A stretch of 64,000 bases of DNA from Deinococcus budaensis (lineage in GTDB: Bacteria; Deinococcota; Deinococci; Deinococcales; Deinococcaceae). The notes under the pieces are model-generated. The model saw nothing but the letters and a program-made list of their open reading frames with translations. It was not told the origin of the DNA and made no database searches. Made by a program: the position numbers and the translations under genes. Shown in pieces: positions 41,984 through 53,422 of this stretch (the first letter of the stretch is position 1; each line of letters opens with the position of its first letter). The DNA is taken from contig NZ_JACHFN010000011.1 in the NCBI RefSeq assembly GCF_014201885.1, positions 56,779 through 120,778 on the forward strand. Reading direction: 5' to 3'.

Positions 41984-42985
41984 TCAGCCCGCCCGCACCC
42001 CGGCCAGGAAGGCGCCGTAGGCGGCGAAGAACCGTTCGGGCTGCTCGAAGTACACGAGCGCGCCCGTCTCGAACCGCTGGAAACTCCAGTTGGGCTTATT
42101 CTCCACGTTGCTCAGGTCCCCGAAGTCGGTGAAGCGGTCGCGCGTCCCGTACGCCAGCCACGCCGGCACCGTCAGGGCCTCGTAGACCCGGTCGATGTCG
42201 GCGCTGAACAGCGTCCCGCTGATAAAGGCAAACGGCGCGTGCCGCGCCCCGGGCACGTGCGAGGTGGGGTAGTCGTACCGCAACAGCCCCTCGTCCACCG
42301 TGCCAAACGAGCCGAAGGTCAGCGCCAGGAAAAAGCGCAGGCTGGGCGAACTCGCCAGCAGGTCGTAGAAGGGCTGCCCCAGCAGCGGGTGTTCGTAGGC
42401 CCGCTTCAGCGCCGCGCTGCCCCGCGTGCTGCCCAGCCCCCCGTAGAACTGCTCGGTCTTGCCAAAGCCCGTGGGCGTGACCAGGGCGACTGACCGGAAC
42501 CGCTCCGGGCGCTCGGCGGCGGCGCGGGCCAGGAACTCGCCGCCCAGCGAAAGGGCCAGGGCGTCCACCGGACCGCCGTGTTCCAAGGCGATCTCGTCGA
42601 GCACGTCGTGGATGGCGTCGGTCATCAGGCGGGGGGTATAGTTGCGGTCGGTGCGGGCCGAGAAGCCGAAGCCGGGCAGGTCGAGGGCGTACACCCGCCG
42701 GGAGGCGCGGTGGTGCTCGAACAGGGGCCGGACCTCGTAGGCGCTCGCGGCGGCGTTGACGCTGTGGATCAGCAGCAGGGGCGCGCCCGATCCCGCCACG
42801 TACACGTTCAGCGGCCCCGCGCGGCCGTCCAGGGTCCGGCGCTCGGCCTCGAGGGCGGGCGGCGGCGTGAGGTCGTGCGGAATGCGCGCGCGGCTGTAGA
42901 GGCTCCACGCCAGCCAGGCGCCCAGGGGCAGGGCCGCCGCCCAGGCCAGGGTCCGGGCCGCCGCGTGCGGAGGGGCAGAGGTCAT
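41984..42985 (-). CDS. Alpha/beta hydrolase with N-terminal membrane anchor
   Basis: The 333-residue protein has a hydrophobic N-terminal segment (TLAWAAALPLGAWLAWSLY, about residues 12-30), then an alpha/beta hydrolase domain. LLLIHSVNAAASAYE is the oxyanion region, ALSLGGEFLARA carries the nucleophile serine, and YGTRDRFTDF carries the aspartate. The expected late histidine is not obvious, since the C-terminal region reads ALVYFEQPERFFAAYGAFL, so the triad may be incomplete or rearranged. Substrate unknown. The start follows TAGGCT with 5-nt spacing. Confidence 0.82.
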   Translation of the reverse strand: MTSAPPHAAARTLAWAAALPLGAWLAWSLYSRARIPHDLTPPPALEAERRTLDGRAGPLNVYVAGSGAPLLLIHSVNAAASAYEVRPLFEHHRASRRVYALDLPGFGFSARTDRNYTPRLMTDAIHDVLDEIALEHGGPVDALALSLGGEFLARAAAERPERFRSVALVTPTGFGKTEQFYGGLGSTRGSAALKRAYEHPLLGQPFYDLLASSPSLRFFLALTFGSFGTVDEGLLRYDYPTSHVPGARHAPFAFISGTLFSADIDRVYEALTVPAWLAYGTRDRFTDFGDLSNVENKPNWSFQRFETGALVYFEQPERFFAAYGAFLAGVRAG

Positions 42986-42990
42986 GTCTG

Positions 42991-42996
42991 AGCCTA
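42991..42996 (-). promoter_or_regulatory. Leaderless -10 box for the alpha/beta hydrolase
   Basis: TAGGCT on the minus strand is followed by 5 nt and then ATG 42985. Confidence 0.5.
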
Positions 42997-43191
42997 AGCG
43001 CCGCTCCCCCTCCCCCGACTTTCAGTTTCTCAGCGGACCTGAAGGCTTTCTAGGGACTCGCGGCCGCTGCCCGGGACAGTGCCCAGACCCAGGCGGCCCG
43101 CCCAAGCGTGAGCACGTCTCAACCTGACCCTCAGATGAGGCGCCGGCGCGCTGTCTAGGCTGGGGGCAAACTGCCAAAGGACGTGACCCCC

Positions 43192-43680
43192 ATGACCCAG
43201 CCTGATCCCCGCTCCGCCATGATTCCCGACCAGCGTTCCCGCGTGAATGTCGCCACCTACGCCACCTACCCGGAGGCGCAGCGGGCGGTGGATTTCCTCA
43301 GCGACCAGAAGTTTCCGGTGGAGCGCATGGCGATCGTGGGCGAGGGCCTCAAGACCATCGAGCAGGTGACCGGGCGGCTCGACTGGGGCCGCGCGGCGGG
43401 CCTAGGCTTCGGGCAGGGGATTTTTCTGGGCCTCTTCATCGGCCTGCTGTTCGGGCTGCTGGGGCTGGGCGGCGGCAACCTGCTGTTCGCCGCCGCCTAC
43501 GGCATGGTGATGGGCGCGATCACCGGGGTGGTGTGGGGCGTGGTGGGCTACGCCATGAGCGGCGGGCGGCGCGACTTTACCTCTGTCGGCGGAATGCGCG
43601 CCGAGCAGTACGTGATCCTGGCCGACAGCGACGTGGCCGAGCAGGCCCGCACGCTGCTGTCGGGCCTGCCGCCGCGCTGA
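43192..43680 (+). CDS. Membrane protein with general stress protein 17M-like domain
   Basis: The 162-residue protein has a soluble half, VATYATYPEAQRAVDFLSDQKFPVERMAIVGEGL, of the YflT/17M type. Two membrane segments rich in Gly and Phe follow (ILGLFIGLLFGL-like at about 85-105 and AAAYGMVMGAITGVVWGVVGY), then a second short soluble half ending QYVILADSD. ATG 43192 is preferred to GTG 43183 because AAAGGA lies 10 nt before it. TAGGCT at 43156-43161 may be its -10 box. It resembles the gene at 35906 in layout. Function unknown. Confidence 0.78.
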   Translation: MTQPDPRSAMIPDQRSRVNVATYATYPEAQRAVDFLSDQKFPVERMAIVGEGLKTIEQVTGRLDWGRAAGLGFGQGIFLGLFIGLLFGLLGLGGGNLLFAAAYGMVMGAITGVVWGVVGYAMSGGRRDFTSVGGMRAEQYVILADSDVAEQARTLLSGLPPR

Positions 43681-43761
43681 GCGGACTCAGGAGGGCGCTC
43701 CCTGCCGCCGCCGCGCAGGCAGGCGCGGGCCGGATGCCCTCTGGCCGGGGTCTACCCGCGC

Positions 43762-44589
<828 letters not shown>

Positions 44590-44590
44590 G

Positions 44591-45571
44591 CTAGGCCTTC
44601 CTCCGGGAAAACTGGTCGGTGGCGACGGCCAGGATAATCAGCACGCCGGTAATCAGAATCTGGTACACGCTGTTGACGCCGCTGAGGGTCAGGCCCACCC
44701 GGAACACCCCCACGATCAGCGCCCCCAGGAAGGTGCCCAGCACGTTCCCGCGACCGCCAAAGAGGCTGGTGCCGCCCAGCACCACGGCGGTGATGCTCTC
44801 CAGATTCTCGGTCTGTCCGGCGTTGGGGTCACCGGCGCCCACCCGCCCGACCAGGATCAGGGCCGCGACGCCGTACAGCAGCCCGGCCGCCGCGTACACC
44901 CCGATCAGCAGCCGGGTGGTCGAGATGCCGCTGAGGCGCACCGCTTCGGGGTTGTTGCCCACTGCGTACACGTGGCGGCCCGGCGCCGTCTGCGTCAGGA
45001 AAAACCACGCCAACCCGAAGAGCAGCAGCATCAGCACCGCGCCGTACGTAAAGGCCGTTCCGAACACGGTAAAGGTCTGCCCCAGGAAGTTCAGAGCGGG
45101 CGGCAGGTTGCTGATCGTCTGCGCGTTGGAATAGATCTGGGTCGCCGCGAAGACGATGCCGTACATGCCCAGCGTGGCGATGAAGGGCGGCAGCCGCAGC
45201 CGGGTGATCAGCACGCCGTTGAGGGCGCCGATGGTCGTGGTCACGGCCAGCGCGGCGAGAATCGCCAGTCCGGGCGGCACGCCGAGTTCCACGGCGAATT
45301 TGGTCATGATCATGCTGCCCAGCGCCATGATCACGCCGCAGCTCAGGTCGATGCCCGCCGTCAGGATCACCAGCGTCTGCCCGATGGCGATGACCGCCAC
45401 GAAAGAAATCTGCTTGAGCACCAGCGACAACGTGCTTCCGGTCAAGAAGCGGTCGGACTGGGTGGCGAAGAAGAGACACGCCAGCAGCAGCGCGATCAGG
45501 GGTCCCAGCGTCGAGAGGCTGGGCAGCGCGGGGCGCCTGGGTGCTGGAGGCGCGGCGGCAGGTTGCGTCAT
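44591..45571 (-). CDS. frcC: Sugar ABC transporter permease (RbsC/FrcC family)
   Basis: The 326-residue inner-membrane permease has about eight to ten hydrophobic helices. Family marks are ILTAGIDLSCGVIMALGSM, AVGNNPEAVRLSGI (the ATPase-contact loop) and AVVLGGTSLFGGRGNVLGT. It forms a channel for a monosaccharide together with FrcA and FrcB. The start has GGAGGT 8 nt upstream. Fructose is inferred from the resemblance of the binding protein and the single-domain ATPase; ribose or another sugar is possible. Confidence 0.88.
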   Translation of the reverse strand: MTQPAAAPPAPRRPALPSLSTLGPLIALLLACLFFATQSDRFLTGSTLSLVLKQISFVAVIAIGQTLVILTAGIDLSCGVIMALGSMIMTKFAVELGVPPGLAILAALAVTTTIGALNGVLITRLRLPPFIATLGMYGIVFAATQIYSNAQTISNLPPALNFLGQTFTVFGTAFTYGAVLMLLLFGLAWFFLTQTAPGRHVYAVGNNPEAVRLSGISTTRLLIGVYAAAGLLYGVAALILVGRVGAGDPNAGQTENLESITAVVLGGTSLFGGRGNVLGTFLGALIVGVFRVGLTLSGVNSVYQILITGVLIILAVATDQFSRRKA

Positions 45572-45685
45572 GACGGAAGACCTCCTCGGACTCGGGGGGT
45601 GGGGGAACCGGAGCCGCGCGCGCCGGTCCGGCAGCTTCCTGCCTGCGCGCGCGGCTGTCTGAGCCTGTCCAGGCGGGCCTGGGCT

Positions 45686-46690
45686 TTACTGGCCCCAGCA
45701 GTTGGCGAGGCCGAACCTCGTGTCGCTGCTCTTGACGCCCGGCTGCGCCTTGTTGGTGATCAGGGTGACGCCGGTGTCGGTGTAGCCGCTGACCTTTTTG
45801 CCCGTCTTGGCGTAGGCGACCCCGGCCGCCACGCCCCGGCTGGCCATCCTCAGCGGGTACTGCTGGCTGGTCGCGGCGATCACGCCGGACTGCACGTTGC
45901 GTACCCCCGCGCAGCCGCCGTCAACCGAGACGATCATCACGTCCTTTTCGCGGCCTAGGGCCTTGAGGGCCTGATAGGCGCCCGCCGCCGCCGGTTCGTT
46001 GATGGTGTAGACCAGGTTGATGTCGGGGTTGCGTTGCAGGCAGTTTTCCATCGCCGTCTGGCCCTTGGCCTGGTCTCCGAAGGAATCCTGCGCGCAGGCC
46101 ACGCCGGTGCTGACCTGATTTTTCGTGTTGGCCGTGATGCCGCGCGTGCCGAAGCCCGCCAGAAAGCCGTTGTGGCGCGCGATGCCGACCGGGTGACCGG
46201 GAAAGAGGTCGAGGGTGGCGATCACGGGCTTCTTGTTGCCCATCGCTTTCTTCGCCCATTGGCCGATCAACACGCCCGCCTGGTAGTTGTTGGTCGCAAA
46301 CAGCGCGTCCACGGCGCTGACCGGCTCGGTCGGGCTGTCGAGCGCGATAACCTGTACGCCTGCGGCGCGGGCCTTTTGAATCGCCGGGATGATCGCCTTG
46401 GCGTCGCTGGGCGTGATCAAGATGGTCTTTGCCCCGGCAGCCACCATGTTCTCGATGGCGCTGACCTGCCCGGCGTTGTCGCCGTCGGCCTTTCCGGCAG
46501 CGGTGAGCAGTTTGGCGCCCAGCCGGGTGGCCTCCTTTTGCGCGCCCTCCTTCATCTTCACGAAAAAGGGGTTGGTTTCGGTCTTGGTGATCAACCCGAT
46601 GATGGGGGGCGCGCTGCTCTGCGCGAGGGCCAGGCTCACAGCGGCGGTCAGGGTCAGCGTGAAGGCAGGGATCAGCTTGGCGTGGCGCAT
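45686..46690 (-). CDS. frcB: Sugar ABC transporter substrate-binding protein (FrcB-like)
   Basis: The 334-residue periplasmic protein begins with a Sec signal peptide (MRHAKLIPAFTLTLTAAVSLALA, cleavage near SLALAQ). The mature part is a type I periplasmic binding fold with GLITKTETNPFFVKM, TILITPSDAKAIIPAI and VIALDSPTEPVSAVDALFATNNY. This is close to FrcB of the rhizobial fructose system as I remember it. ATG 46690 is supported by AGGAG 6 nt upstream and by the signal peptide. It lies between lacI (59-bp gap) and the permease (114-bp gap). Fructose is the best guess for the ligand. Confidence 0.87.
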   Translation of the reverse strand: MRHAKLIPAFTLTLTAAVSLALAQSSAPPIIGLITKTETNPFFVKMKEGAQKEATRLGAKLLTAAGKADGDNAGQVSAIENMVAAGAKTILITPSDAKAIIPAIQKARAAGVQVIALDSPTEPVSAVDALFATNNYQAGVLIGQWAKKAMGNKKPVIATLDLFPGHPVGIARHNGFLAGFGTRGITANTKNQVSTGVACAQDSFGDQAKGQTAMENCLQRNPDINLVYTINEPAAAGAYQALKALGREKDVMIVSVDGGCAGVRNVQSGVIAATSQQYPLRMASRGVAAGVAYAKTGKKVSGYTDTGVTLITNKAQPGVKSSDTRFGLANCWGQ

Positions 46691-46749
46691 GGCAGGCTCC
46701 TGGAGAGGGAAAGAGGGCGGCGAGACGGGGCGGACGGCCGGGGGTCGGG

Positions 46750-47763
46750 TTAGGGAGGCGGCGCGGCGGTGGACTGCCGGACGATCAGGGTGGTGGGCAA
46801 TTGAACCCGGGCCGGGGAGGCGCGGCTCCTCGCCGGGCGGCTGAACTGGGCGATCAGCAGGTCGCACGCGAGCACGCCGAGGTCATAGGTCGGCTGCGCG
46901 ACCACCGTCAGCGGGGGCAGCATGGTCTGTGCCCAGCGGGAATCGTCGAACCCCACGATGGACAGGTCCCCCGGGATGTTCAGGCCACGTTCCCGCGCGG
47001 CCAGAACCGCGCCCACGGTCATCTCGTTGTTGCCGACGAACAGGGCGGTGGGCCGCTCGTCTGCGGGCAGGTCCAGCAGGCGCAGCGCCGCTTGGCGGCC
47101 GTCTTCCTGACGGTGGTGACCGGGCAGCACCAGCTGTTCGCGGTAGGGCACGCCCGCCCCCAGCAGGGCCTGCCGAAACCCGGCGTGGCGCTCGACCGCC
47201 GTGCTGATGTCCTGCTGACCCACGATCATCCCGATGCGGGTGTGGCCCAGCGCGACGAGGTGGGCTGTGGCGGCCTCGGCCCCGCCCACGTTGTCCACCG
47301 TCACGGTGGTCGCGGCCGGATTGCCGGTCACGCGGTCAAGCTCGACGACCGGCAGGTTCGGCAGCAGGCGCAGATTCTCGCGCGCCCGCGCCGTGGGCAC
47401 CAGGATCAGGCCCTGCGGCAGGTGACCGCGCAGGGTATCGAGCGCCCGGCCCTCCTTGCCGGGGTCCTCGTCGGTGTTGAACAAAAAGGCCGTATAGCCG
47501 TGCCGATCGGCGGCGTCCTGCACGCCCTTGGCCAGCGTGGCGTGAAAGGGATTGAGAATGTCGGTGACGACCAGGCCGATGGTCCGCGTCTGGCGCTGGC
47601 GCAGGCTGCGGGCGAGCACGTTGGGCTGATAGTCCAGATGCCGCGCGGCACTCAGCACCCGCTCGCGGGTCGCCTGGGCCACCATATCGGGGCGGCTCAG
47701 CGCGCGCGACGCGGTGGCCGTCGAGACGTTGGCGAGGGCGGCGACCTCCTGAATGCTCGACAT
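46750..47763 (-). CDS. LacI-family transcriptional regulator of the sugar transporter
   Basis: The 337-residue repressor begins MSSIQEVAALANVSTATASRALSRPDMVAQATRERV, a complete LacI helix-turn-helix and hinge, followed by a sugar-binding domain with TIGLVVTDILNPFHATLAKG and GFDDSRWAQTMLPPLTVV. It is first in the operon with the transporter, so it is probably autoregulated and derepressed by the transported sugar or a product of it. AAAGGT lies 5 nt before the ATG and is inside a palindrome-like operator. Confidence 0.92.
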   Translation of the reverse strand: MSSIQEVAALANVSTATASRALSRPDMVAQATRERVLSAARHLDYQPNVLARSLRQRQTRTIGLVVTDILNPFHATLAKGVQDAADRHGYTAFLFNTDEDPGKEGRALDTLRGHLPQGLILVPTARARENLRLLPNLPVVELDRVTGNPAATTVTVDNVGGAEAATAHLVALGHTRIGMIVGQQDISTAVERHAGFRQALLGAGVPYREQLVLPGHHRQEDGRQAALRLLDLPADERPTALFVGNNEMTVGAVLAARERGLNIPGDLSIVGFDDSRWAQTMLPPLTVVAQPTYDLGVLACDLLIAQFSRPARSRASPARVQLPTTLIVRQSTAAPPP

Positions 47764-47777
47764 TGCAAACCTTTACA
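47764..47777 (-). promoter_or_regulatory. LacI-type operator O2 overlapping the repressor's ribosome site
   Basis: TGCAAACCTTTACA (plus strand) is a near-copy of O1 and abuts the start codon of lacI. It contains the AAAGGT ribosome site on the minus strand. Its centre is 66 bp from that of O1. Confidence 0.65.
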
Positions 47778-47829
47778 CCCTTTTCCGAGAAGGCAAGGCG
47801 CCTGGCCGCTTGAGTACGCCACACAGTCT

Positions 47830-47843
47830 TGCAAACGATTACA
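47830..47843 (-). promoter_or_regulatory. LacI-type operator O1 just downstream of the promoter
   Basis: TGCAAACGATTACA (plus strand) resembles the LacI-family consensus with a central CG. It lies about 7-20 bp after the expected transcription start. O1 and O2 agree at 12 of 14 positions. Confidence 0.65.
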
Positions 47844-47856
47844 TTGAGATGTCTCG

Positions 47857-47886
47857 AGTGTGCGCCGCGAGGGGGTGGCCTGTCAA
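47857..47886 (-). promoter_or_regulatory. Promoter of the lacI-frcBCA operon
   Basis: On the minus strand TTGACA (47886-47881) and CACACT (47862-47857) are separated by 18 bp. The first base of the -10 is off consensus. The 340-bp gap 47764-48103 otherwise contains GC-rich sequence with no ORF I support. Confidence 0.65.
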
Positions 47887-48091
47887 GTCCCGGGAGCCAC
47901 GAACGGACCGCCCAACCGTTGGCGCCCGTGGCCGTCCCGTCTTGGGGGCGGGCCAGGGCGGGGGCTGCCGGTTCACCCCGGCGGCCCCCTCCGCAGGGAG
48001 CACCCGGACGTGGCCGCAGGCGGCGAGGAAAGAGGGCTGCGCCCCCCTTGTGCCTCCGGCAGGAACATGGCGGCCAAATTGGGCAGGCGGG

Positions 48092-48097
48092 TAGCAT
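48092..48097 (+). promoter_or_regulatory. Leaderless -10 box for the carboxylase gene
   Basis: TAGCAT is followed by 6 nt and then ATG 48104. Confidence 0.55.
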
Positions 48098-48103
48098 GGC
48101 CAC

Positions 48104-49666
<1,563 letters not shown>

Positions 49667-49683
49667 GGCCGGGGCGATCAGGA

Positions 49684-49720
49684 CGCGGCGGCCCCCCTTA
49701 CCAGAAAGGGGACCGCCGCG
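49684..49720. terminator. Hairpin after the carboxylase gene
   Basis: CGCGGCGG (49684-49691) plus CCCC pairs with GGGG and CCGCCGCG (49713-49720), with one bulged A. It lies between convergent genes. Confidence 0.7.
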
Positions 49721-49753
49721 ACTGGGGAGAGGCAAACTCCCCCTTATTCAGCT

Positions 49754-50578
49754 TCAGCGGGCGCCGAAGTTCTGGACCCAGTAGTGGCTGTAAGAGCCGC
49801 CCTGCGCGTAGCCGACGCCCAGTTCGCGAAAAGCGGGGTTCATGATGTTGCGGCAGTGGCCCTCGCTGCGCAGCCAGCCGTCCACCACGCTCTCGGGGGT
49901 GGGCTGCCCGGCGGCGATGTTCTCGCCGATGGTCCGCCAGGGGTAGCCGGTCGCGGTGACGCGCTGGGCCATCGTGCGCCCGTCAAGGCTGGTGTGGCTG
50001 AAGTAGTTCTTGGCCGCCATGTCTGCCGCGTGCCCCTGCGCCGCCTGCGCGAGCTGGGCGTTGTAGGCCAGCGGGGCGGCGGCGGCAAAGGAGGTGGCGC
50101 CGCAGCTGCGGGCCTGGGCACGCGCGGCGTTCGTCAGCTCCAGCACCCGCTGGGGAAAGGTACCCGGGGTGGGTGCGGGGGCCGGAGCCGGGGCCGGCGC
50201 AGGAGCCGTCGTGGCCGCAGTCACAGTCAGCGTGAAGTCGATATAGACGCTGCGGTTGGCCGTCAGCGCCGTGCGGATAACCGCGTTGCCCGCGCCCCGG
50301 GCCGTGATCAGGCCCGTCTGGGTCACGGTGGCGACCGCCGCGTTGCTGGTGGTCCAGGTCAGTTCGCCGGGCAGCGGCGCGCGGCCCCCGACCGTGACGC
50401 TGAGCTGCCGGGTCTGGCCGACCACCAGCGAGCCTGCGCTGGCCTGGGTCTCCAGCTGCGTGGCAAGGCCGGGAGCCGGAGTTCCCGCCGTGGGCGAGGA
50501 CCCCGCCGGGGGCACCGAACCGCAGGCGGCGAGGGTCAGGAGGCCTCCGAGGAGGGCGGCGCGTTTCAACAGGCACAT
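49754..50578 (-). CDS. Lipoprotein with Ig-like (BIG2) and CAP/SCP domains
   Basis: The 274-residue protein has a lipoprotein signal (MCLLKRAALLGGLLTLAAC) with lipidation at the cysteine. A BIG2-type Ig-like domain follows (about 45-125; LTWTTSNAAVATVTQTGLITARGAG), then an Ala-Pro linker and a C-terminal CAP (SCP/PR-1) domain (about 145-274). The latter has YFSHTSLDGRTMAQRV, IGENIAAGQ and WLRSEGHCRNIMNPAFRELGVGY, with the conserved histidine and acidic residues. It is an envelope protein of unknown role. I chose ATG 50578 because it begins the signal peptide. Confidence 0.88.
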   Translation of the reverse strand: MCLLKRAALLGGLLTLAACGSVPPAGSSPTAGTPAPGLATQLETQASAGSLVVGQTRQLSVTVGGRAPLPGELTWTTSNAAVATVTQTGLITARGAGNAVIRTALTANRSVYIDFTLTVTAATTAPAPAPAPAPAPTPGTFPQRVLELTNAARAQARSCGATSFAAAAPLAYNAQLAQAAQGHAADMAAKNYFSHTSLDGRTMAQRVTATGYPWRTIGENIAAGQPTPESVVDGWLRSEGHCRNIMNPAFRELGVGYAQGGSYSHYWVQNFGAR

Positions 50579-50681
50579 GGCCCCCAGTAGACCCACCCCC
50601 GACGAGTAAAGGATGAGTAAAGGAGACGTGGCCCTCATGGACGGGTGGGGGCGCCGCTGGCCCGTTTCAGACCCGCTGACC

Positions 50682-51326
50682 TCACAGCAGCGAGAAGCGC
50701 ACCGTCTCCCCGCCCACGAGCGCGAGGGGGCTGGAGTCGGGCAGGCTGGCGCGCAGGTGGGTCCCCAGCGCCTGGGCCGCGTTCAGCAGCGGCGCGTCCA
50801 CACCGGGGTCGAGCGTGCCCCACAGGTGGGCGTGTCCGCCGCCTCCCGGCCCGGCCCGCCACAGCAGCGCCCCCAGCGCCTCGCCGCCCGCGTAGGCCAG
50901 CAGCAGCGCGGTGTCGCGGTCGCCCTCCAGGCGGGCTGCCAGGTGCCGCGCCAGGGCAGGTGCCCACTCCGGCGTCTCGTAGGCCTCGGCAAGGACCCCG
51001 GCCCACAGCGGTAAGGAGAGGCGCGATACCTGCTCGACCACCACGCCCCCGGCCCGCCCCTGCGGCAGGTAGCTGCCCACCCGGACCGCCCCGACCTCCT
51101 CTCCAGCCACGGGCACGGCGGTCGCCACCAGCCGGGCGCGGCCCTGCGGCGAGGTCCCGTCCGGGGCGCAGTCCGCGCCGGGCAGAAAGGTCGCGTTGAG
51201 GGCCAGCACGTTGACCCCGGGGGTCTGCAACGTCACCGCGCCGCCCCGGTCGCGCCGCTCGGACGCCAGGGGAGCGAAATAAGCCACCAGTTCGGCCAGA
51301 ACGGAGGGCAGCCCGGAAGACGACAT
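50682..51326 (-). CDS. Unknown protein, possibly a degenerate GNAT-like protein
   Basis: I do not recognise this 214-residue protein with certainty. It begins MSSSGLPSVLAELVAYFAPLASER. The second half, GDRDTALLLAYAGGEALGALLWRAG followed by AHLWGTLDPGVDAPLLNAAQALG, has the strand-helix pattern of an acetyltransferase-like domain, but the acetyl-CoA loop is not clear. There is no signal peptide. The start is leaderless (TAGTCT plus 6 nt), and it is monocistronic. Confidence 0.72.
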   Translation of the reverse strand: MSSSGLPSVLAELVAYFAPLASERRDRGGAVTLQTPGVNVLALNATFLPGADCAPDGTSPQGRARLVATAVPVAGEEVGAVRVGSYLPQGRAGGVVVEQVSRLSLPLWAGVLAEAYETPEWAPALARHLAARLEGDRDTALLLAYAGGEALGALLWRAGPGGGGHAHLWGTLDPGVDAPLLNAAQALGTHLRASLPDSSPLALVGGETVRFSLL

Positions 51327-51332
51327 GCCGTC

Positions 51333-51338
51333 AGACTA
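51333..51338 (-). promoter_or_regulatory. Leaderless -10 box for the gene at 51326
   Basis: TAGTCT on the minus strand is followed by 6 nt and then ATG 51326. Confidence 0.55.
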
Positions 51339-51412
51339 GCCGCAGCGCCGGCCCCTCCGGGCCGCGAGGCTGTCGCGAACGGCGGCCATAACCGCCCGGC
51401 ACACAGGCCCGC

Positions 51413-51446
51413 AAAAAAGACGCCGTCTCCGGGGCGGAAACGGCGT
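51413..51446 (-). terminator. Terminator of tRNA-Glu
   Basis: On the minus strand ACGCCGT (51446-51440) pairs with ACGGCGT (51426-51420), followed by C and six T residues (51418-51413). It lies 7 bp after the tRNA 3' end. Confidence 0.85.
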
Positions 51447-51452
51447 GCAGGG

Positions 51453-51528
<76 letters not shown>

Positions 51529-51577
51529 TCCGGGGGGGTGCGCCGCCCGGGTGGGCGGGTGTCAGGCGCGAAGAGAG

Positions 51578-51607
51578 AGTGTAGCGGGGAAGTCCCCGGG
51601 AAGTCAA
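51578..51607 (-). promoter_or_regulatory. Promoter of tRNA-Glu
   Basis: On the minus strand TTGACT (51607-51602) and TACACT (51583-51578) are spaced by 18 bp. The start would be near 51570, giving a precursor with a leader of about 44 nt. Confidence 0.75.
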
Positions 51608-51624
51608 GCGCCGCCGCCCCCATC

Positions 51625-52245
51625 TCATTCCAGGTCGTCGTAGTGGTGCAGCAGCGCCGCTCCCGGGTCGCCGCCCGCGTGGTGGTGGCGGGCCACCAGG
51701 CGGGTCACCTGGGGCCGGGCGCCCGCGCGGGCCAGCAGCTGCGCTCCCAGTTCGGGGTGATAGGCCCGCACCGACAGCGCTCCGAACGGCAGCAGCCGGG
51801 CCACCCGGTTGGGCACCGCCCCCACCAGCACCCGCTCGGCCACCCGGTAGGGGCGGATACTTTTGCCGCAGTCGTGCAGCAGGGCGGCCGCCACCAGCTC
51901 CGGGGCGGCGCCGGGGTGATCGCGCAGCAGGTGGCGCGCCACCCGGCAGGCGTGTTCGCGGTCACGGGGGTCCATGCCCAGGTACACCCGCACTTCGGCA
52001 GGAGTCAGCCACGGCCCTGCCCAGGCGTCTTGCGGGTAGGCCAGCCGGGGGCTGAGGCTGCGGGCCAGCCGCCGCACCTTGCCCAGGTAACCGCGCGCCT
52101 TGCGCTCCAGCCGGGCGGCCAGGGTCAGGGCCGGCAGACGGGGCGGCGGAACCACTGGGGGCAGGCGGGCCGTGGGGCCCTCCACCCCGCCCCGCTCCGG
52201 GGAAGAAGGCCCGGCGCGGCCCCGGACCGTCTCGCGGGCGCTCAA
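51625..52245 (-). CDS. HD-domain phosphohydrolase-like protein
   Basis: The 206-residue protein has an HD-domain core: [12 protein letters not shown] (His), [13 protein letters not shown] (the HD pair) and [12 protein letters not shown] near the C-terminus. Such proteins are metal-dependent phosphohydrolases, often acting on nucleotides or cyclic nucleotides; the substrate is unknown. The proposed start TTG 52245 overlaps the trxB stop as TTGA. The first 45 residues are Pro/Arg-rich and unconserved, so a later start is possible. Overlap suggests co-transcription with trxB. Confidence 0.82.
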   Translation of the reverse strand: MSARETVRGRAGPSSPERGGVEGPTARLPPVVPPPRLPALTLAARLERKARGYLGKVRRLARSLSPRLAYPQDAWAGPWLTPAEVRVYLGMDPRDREHACRVARHLLRDHPGAAPELVAAALLHDCGKSIRPYRVAERVLVGAVPNRVARLLPFGALSVRAYHPELGAQLLARAGARPQVTRLVARHHHAGGDPGAALLHHYDDLE

Positions 52246-53231
52246 TCGGCGGCGGCGTCGCCGGCGTCGCCGGATTCGACCTCCAGGGCCGCCAGCGCCC
52301 GCTCGGCGCTCATCGCGGCGCGGGTGCCCGCTCCCACGCTGGTCGCCAGCTGGCGGTAGACGTAGTCGGACACGTCGCCCGCCGCGAACAGCATCGGCAC
52401 ACTGGTGTAGATCTCGTCGGTGACCTCGACGTACCCGTCGTCGCGCAGCCCCACGGTGCCCTGCACGAAGCTGGTGTTGGGCACGTGGCCGATAAAGATG
52501 AACACGCCGTCGGTGGGCATCGCCGTGACCTCGCCGGTCTTGAGGTGCTTGAGGCGCACGCCCGTCACGTGGCCCTCGCCCTCGATCTCCTCGACCGCCG
52601 TGTCCCAGATGAACTTCATCTTGGGGTTGGCAAAGGCGCGGGCCTGGGCCACCTTGTTGGCGCGCAGGGTATCGCGGCGGTGGATCAGGGTGACCTCCTC
52701 CGCGAACTTGGTCAGGAACAGGCCTTCCTCGACCGCCGCGTCGCCGCCCCCGACCACCACGACCTTCTTGCCCCGGTAAAAGAAGCCGTCGCAGGTGGCG
52801 CAGGTCGAGACGCCCTTGCCCCAGAAATGTTCCTCACCGGGCACGTCGAGACGCTTGGGATTGGCCCCGGTCGCCAGGATCACGCTCTTGGCGCGGTAGG
52901 TGCCGCCGTAGCCGCGCACCGTGAACGGGTACTCGGGCGCGCCCTCTTCACGCCCGATGGCCTCCACTTCCTCCATCTCGATGCGGGCGCCGAACTTCTC
53001 GGCCTGCTGCACCATGCGCTGCGCGAGTTCCATGCCGGGAATCGGTTCGGGAAACCCCGGGTAGTTCTCGACCTCCTCGGTCTGCGCGATCTGCCCGCCG
53101 GGCAGGCCCTTTTCGAGCACGAGCGTGCGGAGGCTGGCGCGGCCCGTGTAGATGGCCGCCGTCAGCCCGGCGGGACCGCCGCCGACGATCACCACGTCGT
53201 AGTCCTGGGGCGTGTGGGGAACGCTGGTCAT
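52242..53231 (-). CDS. trxB: Thioredoxin reductase
   Basis: TrxB moves electrons from NADPH through FAD to thioredoxin. The 329-residue length fits the low-molecular-weight enzyme. The FAD loop is [16 protein letters not shown], the redox-active pair lies in [11 protein letters not shown], the second nucleotide loop is [14 protein letters not shown], and [16 protein letters not shown] is the C-terminal FAD motif. [10 protein letters not shown] is consistent with NADPH binding (HRR). The start is leaderless (TAGGCT plus 6 nt). Confidence 0.96.
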   Translation of the reverse strand: MTSVPHTPQDYDVVIVGGGPAGLTAAIYTGRASLRTLVLEKGLPGGQIAQTEEVENYPGFPEPIPGMELAQRMVQQAEKFGARIEMEEVEAIGREEGAPEYPFTVRGYGGTYRAKSVILATGANPKRLDVPGEEHFWGKGVSTCATCDGFFYRGKKVVVVGGGDAAVEEGLFLTKFAEEVTLIHRRDTLRANKVAQARAFANPKMKFIWDTAVEEIEGEGHVTGVRLKHLKTGEVTAMPTDGVFIFIGHVPNTSFVQGTVGLRDDGYVEVTDEIYTSVPMLFAAGDVSDYVYRQLATSVGAGTRAAMSAERALAALEVESGDAGDAAAD

Positions 53232-53237
53232 GCCCGC

Positions 53238-53243
53238 AGCCTA
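53238..53243 (-). promoter_or_regulatory. Leaderless -10 box for trxB
   Basis: TAGGCT on the minus strand is followed by 6 nt and then ATG 53231. Confidence 0.55.
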
Positions 53244-53422
53244 CCAGAGCGGCTTCGGCCCGAAGGTCAGCCGGGCACGCTTTGTTTTTTAAAGCAGCGG
53301 TGCGGGCCGGGTCGTGCGGCCGAAGGGCCAGAGCCTGGAGGCGCACATGGCATCCGGCTAAGCGGACTCCGTCCTGCACGCGAGACAAGGCCGTTCCCAC
53401 TGGCCTGCGCCCGGCCAAGCAA

